Source of the DNA: an uncultured Mucilaginibacter sp.
GTDB taxonomy: Bacteria; Bacteroidota; Bacteroidia; Sphingobacteriales; Sphingobacteriaceae
Assembly: GCA_946479225.1 (NCBI GenBank)
Contig: CAMLFI010000100.1
Location: 1-8,085, forward strand
Direction of reading: 5' to 3'
Length of the DNA: 8,085 nt
Under the pieces are notes generated by a model, which did no database searches, had not been told where the DNA came from, and saw only the letters and a list, made by a program, of their open reading frames with translations. The position numbers and the translations under genes are program-made. Every line of letters starts with the position of its first letter. Position 1 is the stretch's first letter. Below, one piece after another: positions 1-6,579 of the stretch.

Positions 1-1148
1 CTCGCCACAAACATCGTATCGGCTTTATGCTCATACCCTTTTAAAACTTTCATTTCTTCCAGTTTTAGACCTTTTTCCTCTATAAGGTAATTCACTACGT
101 CTTCGTTCTCTGCTTTAAAAGCCGAGCAGGTGATGTAAATAAGCGGCTTGCCGGGTTTAAGGTATTTTACCACATTGGCGGCTATGGTTTTTTGCAGACG
201 CTGGAAGAATTCAATTTTATGGGTATCAAACTGGGCTATCATTTCGGGAGTGCGTCCCCAGGTACCCGATCCGCTGCAGGGAGCATCCAGTATTATGCCA
301 TCAAAAGCATAGTTATATAGTTCCTGATCTACGTTTTGCATCAGGTCCATTTGTTTTTTTTGATATTTTAACAAACCCGCGGCCCTGAAACGTTCGTCCA
401 AATTGGCTAAAATAGATTCACGGATGTCAGACACTACTAGTTTTATGTTCGGCTCTAAGCCATGCAACAGCAATGATTTACCGCCTGATGCGGCGCAGGC
501 GTCCCACCAGGCATCCCATTTTTTCGGTTTAAAGTAAGCAGCCGTTTGCTGCGAAGATTTGTCCTGTACCTCATACCAACGCGGGTTGGATATTACCGCC
601 TCCAATCTTGTGCCATTAGGTAAGGCAAAACAGCCGTTACCTTCATCCTTAAAGGTTATTGAGGCGTTAGTAAGTTCAGCTTTAACCAATTGCTCAAAGC
701 CGGGGTTTACGCGGATAAAAAGATCGGGCTGGATAAAGAATGATCGTAAAAATGCTTCGCGGTCAATTCCATCAGAAAGCATATTGGCCCAGGGGAAGAC
801 ATCATCTAAATTGAACGTAGGATATGTTTTTTTGATCAGATCAATTTTTTCTTCAACATCAAAATTAACGCAGGCCGCCCAGTCGGGTCTAAAATGCTGT
901 AAAAATGAGTTGGTTTGGGTGTTGCATAAAAATTCAGCCACAACAACACGTTCATCGGCAGGTAAGTCGCTTAATACCCGTCCTAACCGGAAGTAGTTAT
1001 AAATGAGTCGGCCTGCAACACGCCGGTCGGTTGAGCCCATTTGCTTGTTTTGCCTGTAAAAGCCGGGTAGAAATTTGCTTAAAGGGGTTTCCGCAGGATA
1101 CTCTTCCACTATGCGCTGAAACGTTTTAAGCTGGTTTATCGCTTTCAT
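1..1148 (-). CDS. RsmB/NOP2-family RNA (cytosine-C5) methyltransferase, 3' end cut by window edge
   Basis: This is a SAM-dependent enzyme that by family methylates a cytosine at C5, most likely in 16S rRNA. About 382 residues are visible and the stop lies beyond base 1. The family is usually near 400 residues, so little seems to be missing. The motifs seen are: a helical N-terminal segment with STDRRVAGRLIYNYFR near residues 39-54; SAM motif I DACAASGGKS at 216-225; an acidic post-motif Asp in VVSDIRE at 241; DAPCSGSGTWGR at 288-299 with Cys291; and ITCSAF at 339-344 with Cys341. Two Cys, one in PCSG and one in TCS, are the family hallmark (catalytic and product-release). The ATG at 1148 overlaps the upstream TGA as ATGA, with AAAAAAGG just before it as a possible ribosome site, implying translational coupling. 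RsmB, RsmF and NOP2-like members cannot be separated from this sequence, so the target base is not assigned. Confidence 0.93.
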   Translation of the reverse strand, partial: MKAINQLKTFQRIVEEYPAETPLSKFLPGFYRQNKQMGSTDRRVAGRLIYNYFRLGRVLSDLPADERVVVAEFLCNTQTNSFLQHFRPDWAACVNFDVEEKIDLIKKTYPTFNLDDVFPWANMLSDGIDREAFLRSFFIQPDLFIRVNPGFEQLVKAELTNASITFKDEGNGCFALPNGTRLEAVISNPRWYEVQDKSSQQTAAYFKPKKWDAWWDACAASGGKSLLLHGLEPNIKLVVSDIRESILANLDERFRAAGLLKYQKKQMDLMQNVDQELYNYAFDGIILDAPCSGSGTWGRTPEMIAQFDTHKIEFFQRLQKTIAANVVKYLKPGKPLIYITCSAFKAENEDVVNYLIEEKGLKLEEMKVLKGYEHKADTMFVA

Positions 1149-2401
1149 TCTACCTTTTTTAATTCAAAATTGGTGTAGGTAAGTACATCTACATGGGTAT
1201 TTACCCATCCTAAGCCCGGTAAACGCACAAAATTAAAACTGTTGTGCATGCCGGTAAAGCCGGTCTTTTCTATATCAGATTTGATGTTACCTAAAGTGCC
1301 GACGGCAAGCAACTTGCCAAAATAAAGGCCATCATCAAATCCTTTTATGGAGTATTCTGATGGTTCGCTTTGGTAAATTCGGCGGTAGTTGCGTAAAAAG
1401 TTTACGGTCGATCTATCTTTATAATTCACCCTGTCTGCGTTGGTAATGTGAGTTTTAAGGCGTTGCAACTGTTCTGCTTTTAAAAAAGTAAACTTTTCCC
1501 AATTAGGATGCCCGAATAATGTAACAGGATACTTAGCGCTCAAATCATCAAGCGATTTCAAGGTAACCATTAAAAAGTCTTGATTAGTTGACGGTATCAC
1601 AAATACATTCTCTGCCGTTGCAGAAAGGCGCGGAATGATGGTGCTTAAATCGCCCTTGGATACTAATAATTCAGTATACTGAACCGATTTTTTTGTGAGA
1701 CTATCCGCCACCTTTTTAAAATAACGGATGTATTCTTTATCGGCGGTAAACCCTGAGCTTAAAATAAATATCCTTTTGGCCTTAATTTTCCCGGTTGCGT
1801 ATTTAGCCGCGGCTGCAGCGTGATATTGTAAGGGAGGTGTAACGGTTATTAAATTTTGATTAGCAATAGATGATGGCGCGGCCGGAGACAGGGGTGAAAC
1901 AATAGGATTGCGCTGTGCTGTTAATACGCTTGCAAAAGCCTTAACGTCTTCCGGGTAAACAGGACCTACTATCAGATCACTTGCGCGTACTTGTGAGTTA
2001 TAAGCCAAAGCATGCGACTGGCTGGCCTGTCCCTGCGAATCATAAACGTGTAGCTCATAGTTATAGCCAAATGCAGAAAGCGAATCGAGCGCCATTTTAA
2101 AACCCTGGTAAAAATCAACCGATAAGTTAGCCTGTTTAAGTCCGTCGGCTGTATAACCCGAACTTAAATTATTTAAGGCAAAAGGTAATATCAAAGATAT
2201 AACGCTTGTTTTAACGGGCGGCGCAACCACCGGTTTCGGTTGTTCCTTAACTATCTCAGGTTTTTTTTCAGTTTCTGTTTTTACCGACGGGGGAGGAGGC
2301 TGTACTTTTGGAGAACATGCACCCAGCCCCAGCATTAGTAAAAACAAGCATAACCATTTATTCCCACTCAATTGTAGCAGGTGGTTTTGAACTGATATCA
2401 T
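1145..2401 (-). CDS. Lipoprotein with type I periplasmic-binding-protein fold (LivJ/LpoA-like)
   Basis: The N-terminus is a lipoprotein signal: Lys15, a hydrophobic core [12 protein letters not shown], and lipobox L26-G-A-Cys29. A Pro/Lys/Glu-rich linker follows at about 31-66 ([17 protein letters not shown]). From about 67 to 405 the sequence looks like a two-lobed type I periplasmic binding domain: VISLILPF at 67-74, [11 protein letters not shown] near 98-108, an LHVYDSQGQ strand near 117-125, [19 protein letters not shown] at 142-160, and IVSPLSP at 167-173. Such domains bind amino acids in ABC importers, or act as envelope scaffolds such as LpoA, which activates a peptidoglycan synthase. 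No permease or ATPase gene is nearby, so the role is open. No acidic surface-export motif follows Cys29, so I infer it faces the periplasm. The ATG at 2401 overlaps guaA by 44 bp; an in-frame TTG at 2371 would give a more typical short signal and is an alternative start. Confidence 0.82.
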   Translation of the reverse strand: MISVQNHLLQLSGNKWLCLFLLMLGLGACSPKVQPPPPSVKTETEKKPEIVKEQPKPVVAPPVKTSVISLILPFALNNLSSGYTADGLKQANLSVDFYQGFKMALDSLSAFGYNYELHVYDSQGQASQSHALAYNSQVRASDLIVGPVYPEDVKAFASVLTAQRNPIVSPLSPAAPSSIANQNLITVTPPLQYHAAAAAKYATGKIKAKRIFILSSGFTADKEYIRYFKKVADSLTKKSVQYTELLVSKGDLSTIIPRLSATAENVFVIPSTNQDFLMVTLKSLDDLSAKYPVTLFGHPNWEKFTFLKAEQLQRLKTHITNADRVNYKDRSTVNFLRNYRRIYQSEPSEYSIKGFDDGLYFGKLLAVGTLGNIKSDIEKTGFTGMHNSFNFVRLPGLGWVNTHVDVLTYTNFELKKVE

Positions 2402-3887
2402 ACACTACCCGGTTAATTCCTTTTACGTTATTAATAATCTCGTTAGAGATCTTTGCCAACACATCGTATGGTAAATGGCACCAATCTGCCGTCATACCAT
2501 CCAATGATTCTACGGCGCGCAAACAAACCACGTTTTCATAGGTGCGCTCATCGCCCATAACACCAACAGATTGCACAGGTAAAAAAATTGTGCCTGCCTG
2601 CCAAACTTTATCATAAAGACCGGAAGCACGCAAATTGTTTATATAAATCGCATCAGCTTCCTGTAAAATTGCAACTTTCTCAGGCGTAACCTCGCCTAAT
2701 ATCCTGATAGCCAGTCCGGGACCTGGGAAAGGGTGGCGGCCTAAAATGTTAGGATCAATATTTAAAGCTTTACCAACGCGGCGTACTTCGTCTTTAAATA
2801 GTGTATTTAAAGGCTCAACTACCTTCAATTTCATAAAATCAGGCAAACCGCCCACGTTATGGTGCGATTTGATGGTAGCTGACGGTCCTTTCACTGATAG
2901 CGACTCGATCACATCAGGATAGATAGTTCCTTGTCCCAGCCATTTAACGTCTTGCACCTCATGAGCCGCATCGTCAAATACTTCAATAAACGCACGGCCA
3001 ATTGCCTTACGTTTCTTTTCAGGATCGCTTATACCTTGCAGGGCATCGTAAAAGCGCTGTTTAGCGTCAATCCCTTTTATATTAAGGCCCATGTGCTGGT
3101 AAGAATCCAATACCGATTGGTACTCATCTTTACGCAGCAACCCATTATCAACAAAAATACAATGCAGGTTTTTGCCGATGGCCTGGTGAAGCAGTACTGC
3201 CGCTACAGAGGAATCGACACCGCCTGAAAGACCAAGGACAACTTTATCATTACCTAATTTTTCGCGCAGACCGGCAATAGTGGTTTCTATGAATGAATCT
3301 GAGGTCCAATCCTGTGAGCAGCCGCAAATGTCAACCAAAAAGTTTTCTAATAACTGCCTGCCGTCAATACTGTGCGTAACCTCCGGGTGAAACTGTATGC
3401 CGTACGTATGTGTTCCGCTTATTTGGTAAGCAGCCACACGAACGCTGTCTGTACTGGCAATTACCTCGAAGTTATCGGCAATTTTAGCTATGGTATCGCC
3501 ATGCGACATCCAAACCTGCGAACCGGGAAAGATCTGTTTGAATAGCGGATTCGCCTTCTCTATATAATGTAAATGCGCCCGGCCATACTCGCGTGTGCTT
3601 GAAGGTAAAACCTCGCCGCCGTTAAAATGAGCAAGATACTGCGCACCGTAGCAAACCGCTAAAATGGGCAACTGACCATGATACTTTGCAAAATCAAAGT
3701 GCAGCGCATCGTCCTGGCGTACCGAATAGGGGCTGCCCGAAAGGATGATACCTTTGGTATTGTCGTCAATTTCAGGAATGTGGTTAAAGGGGTGAATCTC
3801 GCAGTAGATATTGAGTTCTCTGACGCGGCGTGCTATTAGCTGTGTAAATTGAGAGCCGAAGTCAAGAATGAGGATTTTTTCTTGCAT
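2358..3887 (-). CDS. guaA: GMP synthase (glutamine-hydrolysing)
   Basis: The enzyme converts XMP, ATP and glutamine to GMP in the cytoplasm, the last step of guanine nucleotide synthesis. Numbering here is from a TTG at 3893; the ATG two codons later (3887) is the preferred start and gives 509 residues. The class I glutamine amidotransferase domain spans about 6-188, with [10 protein letters not shown] at 11-20, the nucleophile Cys81 in AVCYGAQ, and the rest of the triad, His169 and Glu171, in QFHPEV. The ATP-pyrophosphatase domain follows, with P-loop LSGGVDSS at 222-229. The C-terminal dimerisation domain carries [25 protein letters not shown] and the typical ending [10 protein letters not shown]. 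The length is normal for a fused bacterial GuaA and no key residue is missing. It is the first gene of a leftward operon. A TAnnTTTG box ends three bases before the ATG, so the mRNA may be leaderless. Confidence 0.98.
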   Translation of the reverse strand: MQEKILILDFGSQFTQLIARRVRELNIYCEIHPFNHIPEIDDNTKGIILSGSPYSVRQDDALHFDFAKYHGQLPILAVCYGAQYLAHFNGGEVLPSSTREYGRAHLHYIEKANPLFKQIFPGSQVWMSHGDTIAKIADNFEVIASTDSVRVAAYQISGTHTYGIQFHPEVTHSIDGRQLLENFLVDICGCSQDWTSDSFIETTIAGLREKLGNDKVVLGLSGGVDSSVAAVLLHQAIGKNLHCIFVDNGLLRKDEYQSVLDSYQHMGLNIKGIDAKQRFYDALQGISDPEKKRKAIGRAFIEVFDDAAHEVQDVKWLGQGTIYPDVIESLSVKGPSATIKSHHNVGGLPDFMKLKVVEPLNTLFKDEVRRVGKALNIDPNILGRHPFPGPGLAIRILGEVTPEKVAILQEADAIYINNLRASGLYDKVWQAGTIFLPVQSVGVMGDERTYENVVCLRAVESLDGMTADWCHLPYDVLAKISNEIINNVKGINRVVYDISSKPPATIEWE

Positions 3888-3890
3888 GGG

Positions 3891-3898
3891 CAAAGATA
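3891..3898 (-). promoter_or_regulatory. Candidate guaA promoter, Bacteroidota -7 box TATCTTTG
   Basis: The minus strand reads TATCTTTG, a full match to the TAnnTTTG element used by the Bacteroidota primary sigma factor. It ends three bases before the ATG at 3887. If the element is centred near -7, transcription would begin at or next to the A of the start codon, giving a leaderless message. The -33 region holds only TTCG (3921-3924) about 22 bp upstream, a weak match to TTTG. A motif this short is expected about twice per strand in 8 kb, so the support comes from its position in the only divergent gap and its orientation. Confidence 0.5.
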
Positions 3899-3910
3899 GG
3901 ATTTTTTGGG

Positions 3911-3938
3911 GATTTCGGATTTCGAATTTTCGAATTCG
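3911..3938. repeat. Short degenerate tandem repeat, units ending in TTCG
   Basis: Four consecutive units can be read: GATTTCG, GATTTCG, AATTTTCG and AATTCG, followed by GAATTA. The TTCGAA core is itself palindromic, so the tract looks similar on both strands. It lies upstream of guaA, between its candidate promoter box and the large palindrome. I see no coding potential in it. Whether it is a regulatory site or just a simple-sequence tract cannot be told from here. Confidence 0.5.
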
Positions 3939-3948
3939 GAATTAAAAT

Positions 3949-3996
3949 AATTGGGAAAATAGCGATGGGTTTCAAACGCGTCCTATTTTCCCAATT
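3949..3996. repeat. 48-nt near-perfect palindrome between divergent genes
   Basis: The outer arms AATTGGGAAAATAG (3949-3962) and CTATTTTCCCAATT (3983-3996) are perfect 14-bp inverted repeats. The inner sequence continues the stem: after a bulged C at 3963, GATG pairs with CGTC (3979-3982) with one wobble, then there is a G/G mismatch (3968/3978), then GTTT (3969-3972) pairs with AAAC (3974-3977) around C3973. This gives about 22 pairs folding almost to the tip. No T-run follows either arm directly, so it does not look like a simple terminator. The right arm overlaps the expected -33 region of the cyclophilin promoter. It could be a repressor site, a cruciform or an intergenic repeat of REP/MITE type. 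Confidence 0.8.
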
Positions 3997-4008
3997 GCCA
4001 TTTTTTAT

Positions 4009-4016
4009 TACCTTTG
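4009..4016 (+). promoter_or_regulatory. Candidate cyclophilin-operon promoter, -7 box TACCTTTG
   Basis: TACCTTTG matches TAnnTTTG exactly and points towards the cyclophilin gene. Transcription would start near 4020, leaving an A-rich leader of about 34 nt (4020-4053) with no clear Shine-Dalgarno sequence, which is usual in Bacteroidota. The -33 position falls about 19 bp upstream, on the TTTTC at 3986-3990 inside the right arm of the palindrome, and is a poor match to TTTG. Confidence 0.55.
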
Positions 4017-4053
4017 CTACCCATTAAAAATAAAGAAAAAGCTACATCACACT

Positions 4054-4515
4054 ATGAGCAAAGCAATTATAAAAACTGAAAAAGGCGATATGACAGTTGA
4101 GTTTTACGATACTGACGCGCCAAACACAGTGGCTAATTTTAAAAAACTGGCTAAGGAAGGATTTTACAATGGATTGGCCTTTCACCGTGTTATCCCTAAC
4201 TTTATGATACAAGGCGGATGTCCGTTTTCTAAAGATGCTGCTACCGCTTATCGCGCAGGCAGTGGCGGTCCGGGTTATCATATAGATTGTGAGCTTACCG
4301 GCGAATTACAGCATCATGATCGTGGTGTGCTTTCAATGGCACATGCAGGCCGCAACACAGGAGGTTCTCAGTTCTTTATTTGCCACAGCCGCAACAATAC
4401 TGCACACTTAGACAGAAATCATACTTGCTTCGGTAAAGTTGTTGAGAATATTGATGTTGTTGACGATATCAGACAGGGAGATAAAATAACCAGTATTGAA
4501 ATTATAGAAGAATAA
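4054..4515 (+). CDS. Cyclophilin-type peptidyl-prolyl cis-trans isomerase
   Basis: This 153-residue protein is a single cyclophilin domain, the usual size for short bacterial members. It has no signal peptide, so it is inferred to be cytoplasmic and to speed proline isomerisation during protein folding. Active-site motifs are visible: FHRVIPNFMIQGG at 43-55, holding the catalytic Arg45 with Phe50, Met51 and Gln53; MAHAGRNTGGSQFFI at 95-109; and HLDRNHTCFGKV at 118-129. The Trp that lines the pocket in human cyclophilin A (Trp121) is His118 here, a change associated with low cyclosporin affinity in bacterial cyclophilins. It is the first gene of a two-gene plus-strand unit, with the next start 9 bp after its stop. 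A candidate promoter box lies 38 bp upstream of the ATG. Confidence 0.95.
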   Translation: MSKAIIKTEKGDMTVEFYDTDAPNTVANFKKLAKEGFYNGLAFHRVIPNFMIQGGCPFSKDAATAYRAGSGGPGYHIDCELTGELQHHDRGVLSMAHAGRNTGGSQFFICHSRNNTAHLDRNHTCFGKVVENIDVVDDIRQGDKITSIEIIEE

Positions 4516-4524
4516 ACTAAGCGT

Positions 4525-5034
4525 ATGAATTTACAGGCAATAGTAGCGGTATCGGGCAAGCCGGGATTGTGGAAAGCATTGGTTCAAAATAAAAGCGGTT
4601 TTATTTTGGAGAGCCTTGATGCGCAAAAAACAAAAATGGTAGCCAATCTTGCAACCGCTAAAATGGCGGCGCTTGATGAGATAACTGTTTTTGGTGAGGA
4701 TGACGACATTAAACTAACTGAAATATTCGAGCGGATGAAAACCGCCGGGTCAGTACCGGAAACTAAAGCCGATGGAAACACCTTAAGGAAGTTTTTCAGG
4801 GAAGTAGCCCCGGATCATGATGAGGAAAGGGTTTACTCATCGGATATAAAGAAGATAATTACCTGGTATAACATACTTAAAGATCTACCTTTGTTTAATG
4901 AAGAGGCACAGCAACCTGTGACTGAGGAAGCGGTAGTTGAAGAAACACCGGTTGCCGAAGTTGCCGCTGAGACTGAAACCCCCGCCAAAGCAAAAGCACC
5001 AAAAGCGAAAAAGGCTCCGGCCAAAAAAGCATAA
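4525..5034 (+). CDS. DUF5606-type protein with basic histone-H1-like tail
   Basis: This 169-residue protein of unknown function resembles the Bacteroidota DUF5606 family, which I recognise from the start MNLQAIVAVSGKPGLWK, the stretch GFILESLD, and the later segment DHDEERVYSSDIKKIITWYNIL (98-119). Residues 1-70 form one probable compact domain and about 75-125 a second, mostly helical one. After 125 the sequence becomes low in complexity: an acidic Glu/Val/Thr/Ala stretch at 126-152, then a Lys/Ala/Pro tail at 153-169 (PAKAKAPKAKKAPAKKA) like histone H1-like bacterial tails. The tail suggests binding to nucleic acid or another polyanion, but that is inference. No signal peptide or membrane segment is seen. 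It follows the cyclophilin gene by 9 bp and is probably co-transcribed with it. A strong hairpin terminator lies 19 bp after the stop. Confidence 0.85.
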   Translation: MNLQAIVAVSGKPGLWKALVQNKSGFILESLDAQKTKMVANLATAKMAALDEITVFGEDDDIKLTEIFERMKTAGSVPETKADGNTLRKFFREVAPDHDEERVYSSDIKKIITWYNILKDLPLFNEEAQQPVTEEAVVEETPVAEVAAETETPAKAKAPKAKKAPAKKA

Positions 5035-5053
5035 GATCAAAAAATCTGTAAAT

Positions 5054-5086
5054 AAAAAAACCTCTGATTTTGTCGGAGGTTTTTTT
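5054..5086. terminator. Bidirectional intrinsic terminator between convergent operons
   Basis: Seven A's, the stem CCTCTGA (5061-5067), the loop TTTTG, the returning stem TCGGAGG (5073-5079) and seven T's form a symmetric 14-bp stem with one G-T wobble. Read on the plus strand, the T-run ends the cyclophilin operon, whose last stop is at 5034. Read on the minus strand, the A-run becomes the T-run and ends the polysaccharide/CDF operon, whose last stop is at 5109. Confidence 0.9.
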
Positions 5087-5108
5087 ATTTATAAGGCTTT
5101 TGTAAAGC

Positions 5109-6023
5109 TTAGCAGTCTTGCTGCTTACACTTTTCGTCTACAAACTCAGGTTCAAAAGTACTGTGGCTTATATTGAGGTGCTGCAGGCGATGGCGAAGGT
5201 CATACTTTATGGCATCAAAAGCCTGCAAATTACTGGGTGATACTACCACGTGTGCAGTAAGAGCATTTTCCGTCGTACTTATTGCCCAAATATGAATGTG
5301 ATGCACATCAACCACATCCGGGTTTTTAAGCAACTCTGTTTTGATTTTTTCCAAGTCTATTTCGCGGGGCACACCGTCCATTTCCAGACGTAGGCTATCT
5401 TTAAATAAGCCCCATGTTCCGCGGAGAATAATCACCCCTATGATAATACTCACCGCGCTATCTATCCACCACAAGCCTGTTATCCATATTATAATACCTG
5501 ATATCACTACACCTAACGATACCAGCGCATCAACAGCCATGTGCATGTAAGCGCCCTTAATATTCAGATCTTTGTCTTTATCCTTTACAAATAGCCACGC
5601 GGTAAATCCGTTAATGGCAATACCCACTAATGCTATCCAGGCCATTGCTTCGCCTGACACCGGTTCCGGGTGCATAAAACGGATAATGGCCTCATAAAAG
5701 ATCACTAAAACCGTTGCCACTAAAATAAAGGCGTTAAAAAACGAAACCAGTATAGTAGCACGCTTATAACCATAAGTATAAAGCTTAGTTGCACCTATTT
5801 TGGCCATTTTAAAAGCCAGCAATGCCAAAGCCAAACTTGCAACGTCGCTTAAATTATGGCCCGCGTCGGTAAGCAGTGATAATGATCCGGTGATAAAACC
5901 TGCAACAGCCTCCACTACAACAAAAGCCGAATTAAGTATTATACCCCAAATGAACACCTTGTTTATATGATCAAGCTTTGGGGCGTGATCGTGGTGATGA
6001 TGGTGGGAATGATCGTGACTCAT
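5109..6023 (-). CDS. Cation diffusion facilitator (CDF) zinc/cadmium/cobalt efflux protein, CzcD/ZitB-like
   Basis: This inner-membrane protein of 304 residues exports divalent metal in exchange for protons. The N-terminus is a His-rich metal-binding leader (SHDHSHHHHHDH, residues 2-13). About six membrane segments follow, at roughly 22-45, 48-72, 88-112, 126-146, 158-181 and 184-202. The transport site is the His-Asp pair type: DAGHNLSD in the second segment (His56, Asp60) and HMAVD in the fifth (His161, Asp165), an arrangement typical of zinc-preferring members. The cytoplasmic C-terminal domain has DVHHIHIWAIS at 239-249 and TAHVVV, as in other CDF dimers. The length is normal. The ATG lies 7 bp after the wcaF-like stop, so it is probably the last gene of the polysaccharide operon. 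No metal-sensor gene is visible nearby. Metal preference is inferred from the motif only. Confidence 0.95.
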   Translation of the reverse strand: MSHDHSHHHHHDHAPKLDHINKVFIWGIILNSAFVVVEAVAGFITGSLSLLTDAGHNLSDVASLALALLAFKMAKIGATKLYTYGYKRATILVSFFNAFILVATVLVIFYEAIIRFMHPEPVSGEAMAWIALVGIAINGFTAWLFVKDKDKDLNIKGAYMHMAVDALVSLGVVISGIIIWITGLWWIDSAVSIIIGVIILRGTWGLFKDSLRLEMDGVPREIDLEKIKTELLKNPDVVDVHHIHIWAISTTENALTAHVVVSPSNLQAFDAIKYDLRHRLQHLNISHSTFEPEFVDEKCKQQDC

Positions 6024-6030
6024 GTTAAAA

Positions 6031-6579
6031 TTATATCTCCCTGGCTCTTACCTTTACCGCCGGATTACCTTGATAAACACTATACGGTTCAAGATTTTTA
6101 GTTGCTACTGATCCACTTGTAAGTACTGTATGCGACCCAACAGTGATTCCCTGGTTTACAATTGCTTTTGCGCCAATCCAAACGCCATCTTCAAGGGTGA
6201 TATTGCCAGTTATTAAATTGAAAGTGGTCTTTTTATAATTATGGCTTCCGGTTAGCAAAAGTGCTCCTTGCGATATGCACACGTTAGAACCAATTGTTAC
6301 CATTACCAAATTGTCTATCCAAACCTCTTCGCCTATCCAAACATAGTCGGCTATAGTAAGTAACCAAGGATATTTAATATTTACGCAGGGCTTTATTTCA
6401 ACTGCTTTGCCAATCTTCGCACCAAATAAACCTAACAGAAAATTTTTAAAGCCATAAAAAGGAAACAAACTGCTTTTAAACACTATCGCATTTACATAGT
6501 ACCAAAGTACGCGTTTCAGCATAGTACCACCAGGGTGGTATGGCGAATTGTTATAAGCAGAAAGATCAGTTTTTTGCAT
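6031..6579 (-). CDS. wcaF: WcaF-like exopolysaccharide acetyltransferase (left-handed beta-helix)
   Basis: This 182-residue cytoplasmic O-acetyltransferase is predicted to acetylate a sugar of an extracellular polysaccharide or its lipid-linked precursor, using acetyl-CoA. It resembles the WcaF group named after the colanic acid cluster, with the typical N-terminus TDLSAYNNSPYHPGG at 4-18 and the helical segment LKRVLWYYVN. Hexapeptide-repeat coils start near residue 55 (AKIGKAVEIKPCVNIKYP) and run through DYVWIGEEVWIDN, VTIGSNVCISQGALLLTG, ITLEDGVWIGAKAIVNQG and ITVGSHTVLTSGSVATK. The catalytic His is probably His113 in GSHNYKKTT. The ending LEPYSVYQGNPAVKVR is characteristic of the group. 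Its ATG overlaps the end of the exosortase gene by 14 bp, and the CDF gene follows by 7 bp. The acceptor sugar cannot be deduced. Confidence 0.92.
   Translation of the reverse strand: MQKTDLSAYNNSPYHPGGTMLKRVLWYYVNAIVFKSSLFPFYGFKNFLLGLFGAKIGKAVEIKPCVNIKYPWLLTIADYVWIGEEVWIDNLVMVTIGSNVCISQGALLLTGSHNYKKTTFNLITGNITLEDGVWIGAKAIVNQGITVGSHTVLTSGSVATKNLEPYSVYQGNPAVKVRAREI

Noticed and set aside
559..996. 145-codon open frame on the plus strand
   Set aside because: It lies antisense within the RNA methyltransferase gene, which has clear family motifs. The plus-strand product is low in recognisable structure and resembles no family I know.
2192..2199. Extra TAnnTTTG match on the minus strand (also at 7503-7510)
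   Set aside because: Both lie inside coding sequence with no gene start just downstream. About two such matches per strand are expected by chance in 8 kb.
2261..2268. Run of eight A's (coding strand) in the lipoprotein linker, and another at 354-361 in the methyltransferase gene
   Set aside because: Both encode ordinary Lys codons (EKKP and QKKQ). Such A-runs are common in A+T-rich genomes and no alternative product is suggested.
2931..3227. 98-codon plus-strand frame inside guaA
   Set aside because: It is antisense to the conserved ATP-pyrophosphatase part of guaA. There is no promoter and no recognisable domain, so it is a shadow frame.
3949..3996. The palindrome as an intrinsic terminator or CRISPR unit
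   Set aside because: It lies between divergent genes where no transcript needs to end, neither arm is followed by a T-run, and there is only one copy with no spacers.
4937..5176. 79-codon plus-strand frame crossing the terminator
   Set aside because: It is the shifted frame of the Lys/Ala-rich tail of the DUF5606-type protein and runs through a strong terminator, so it is not a gene.
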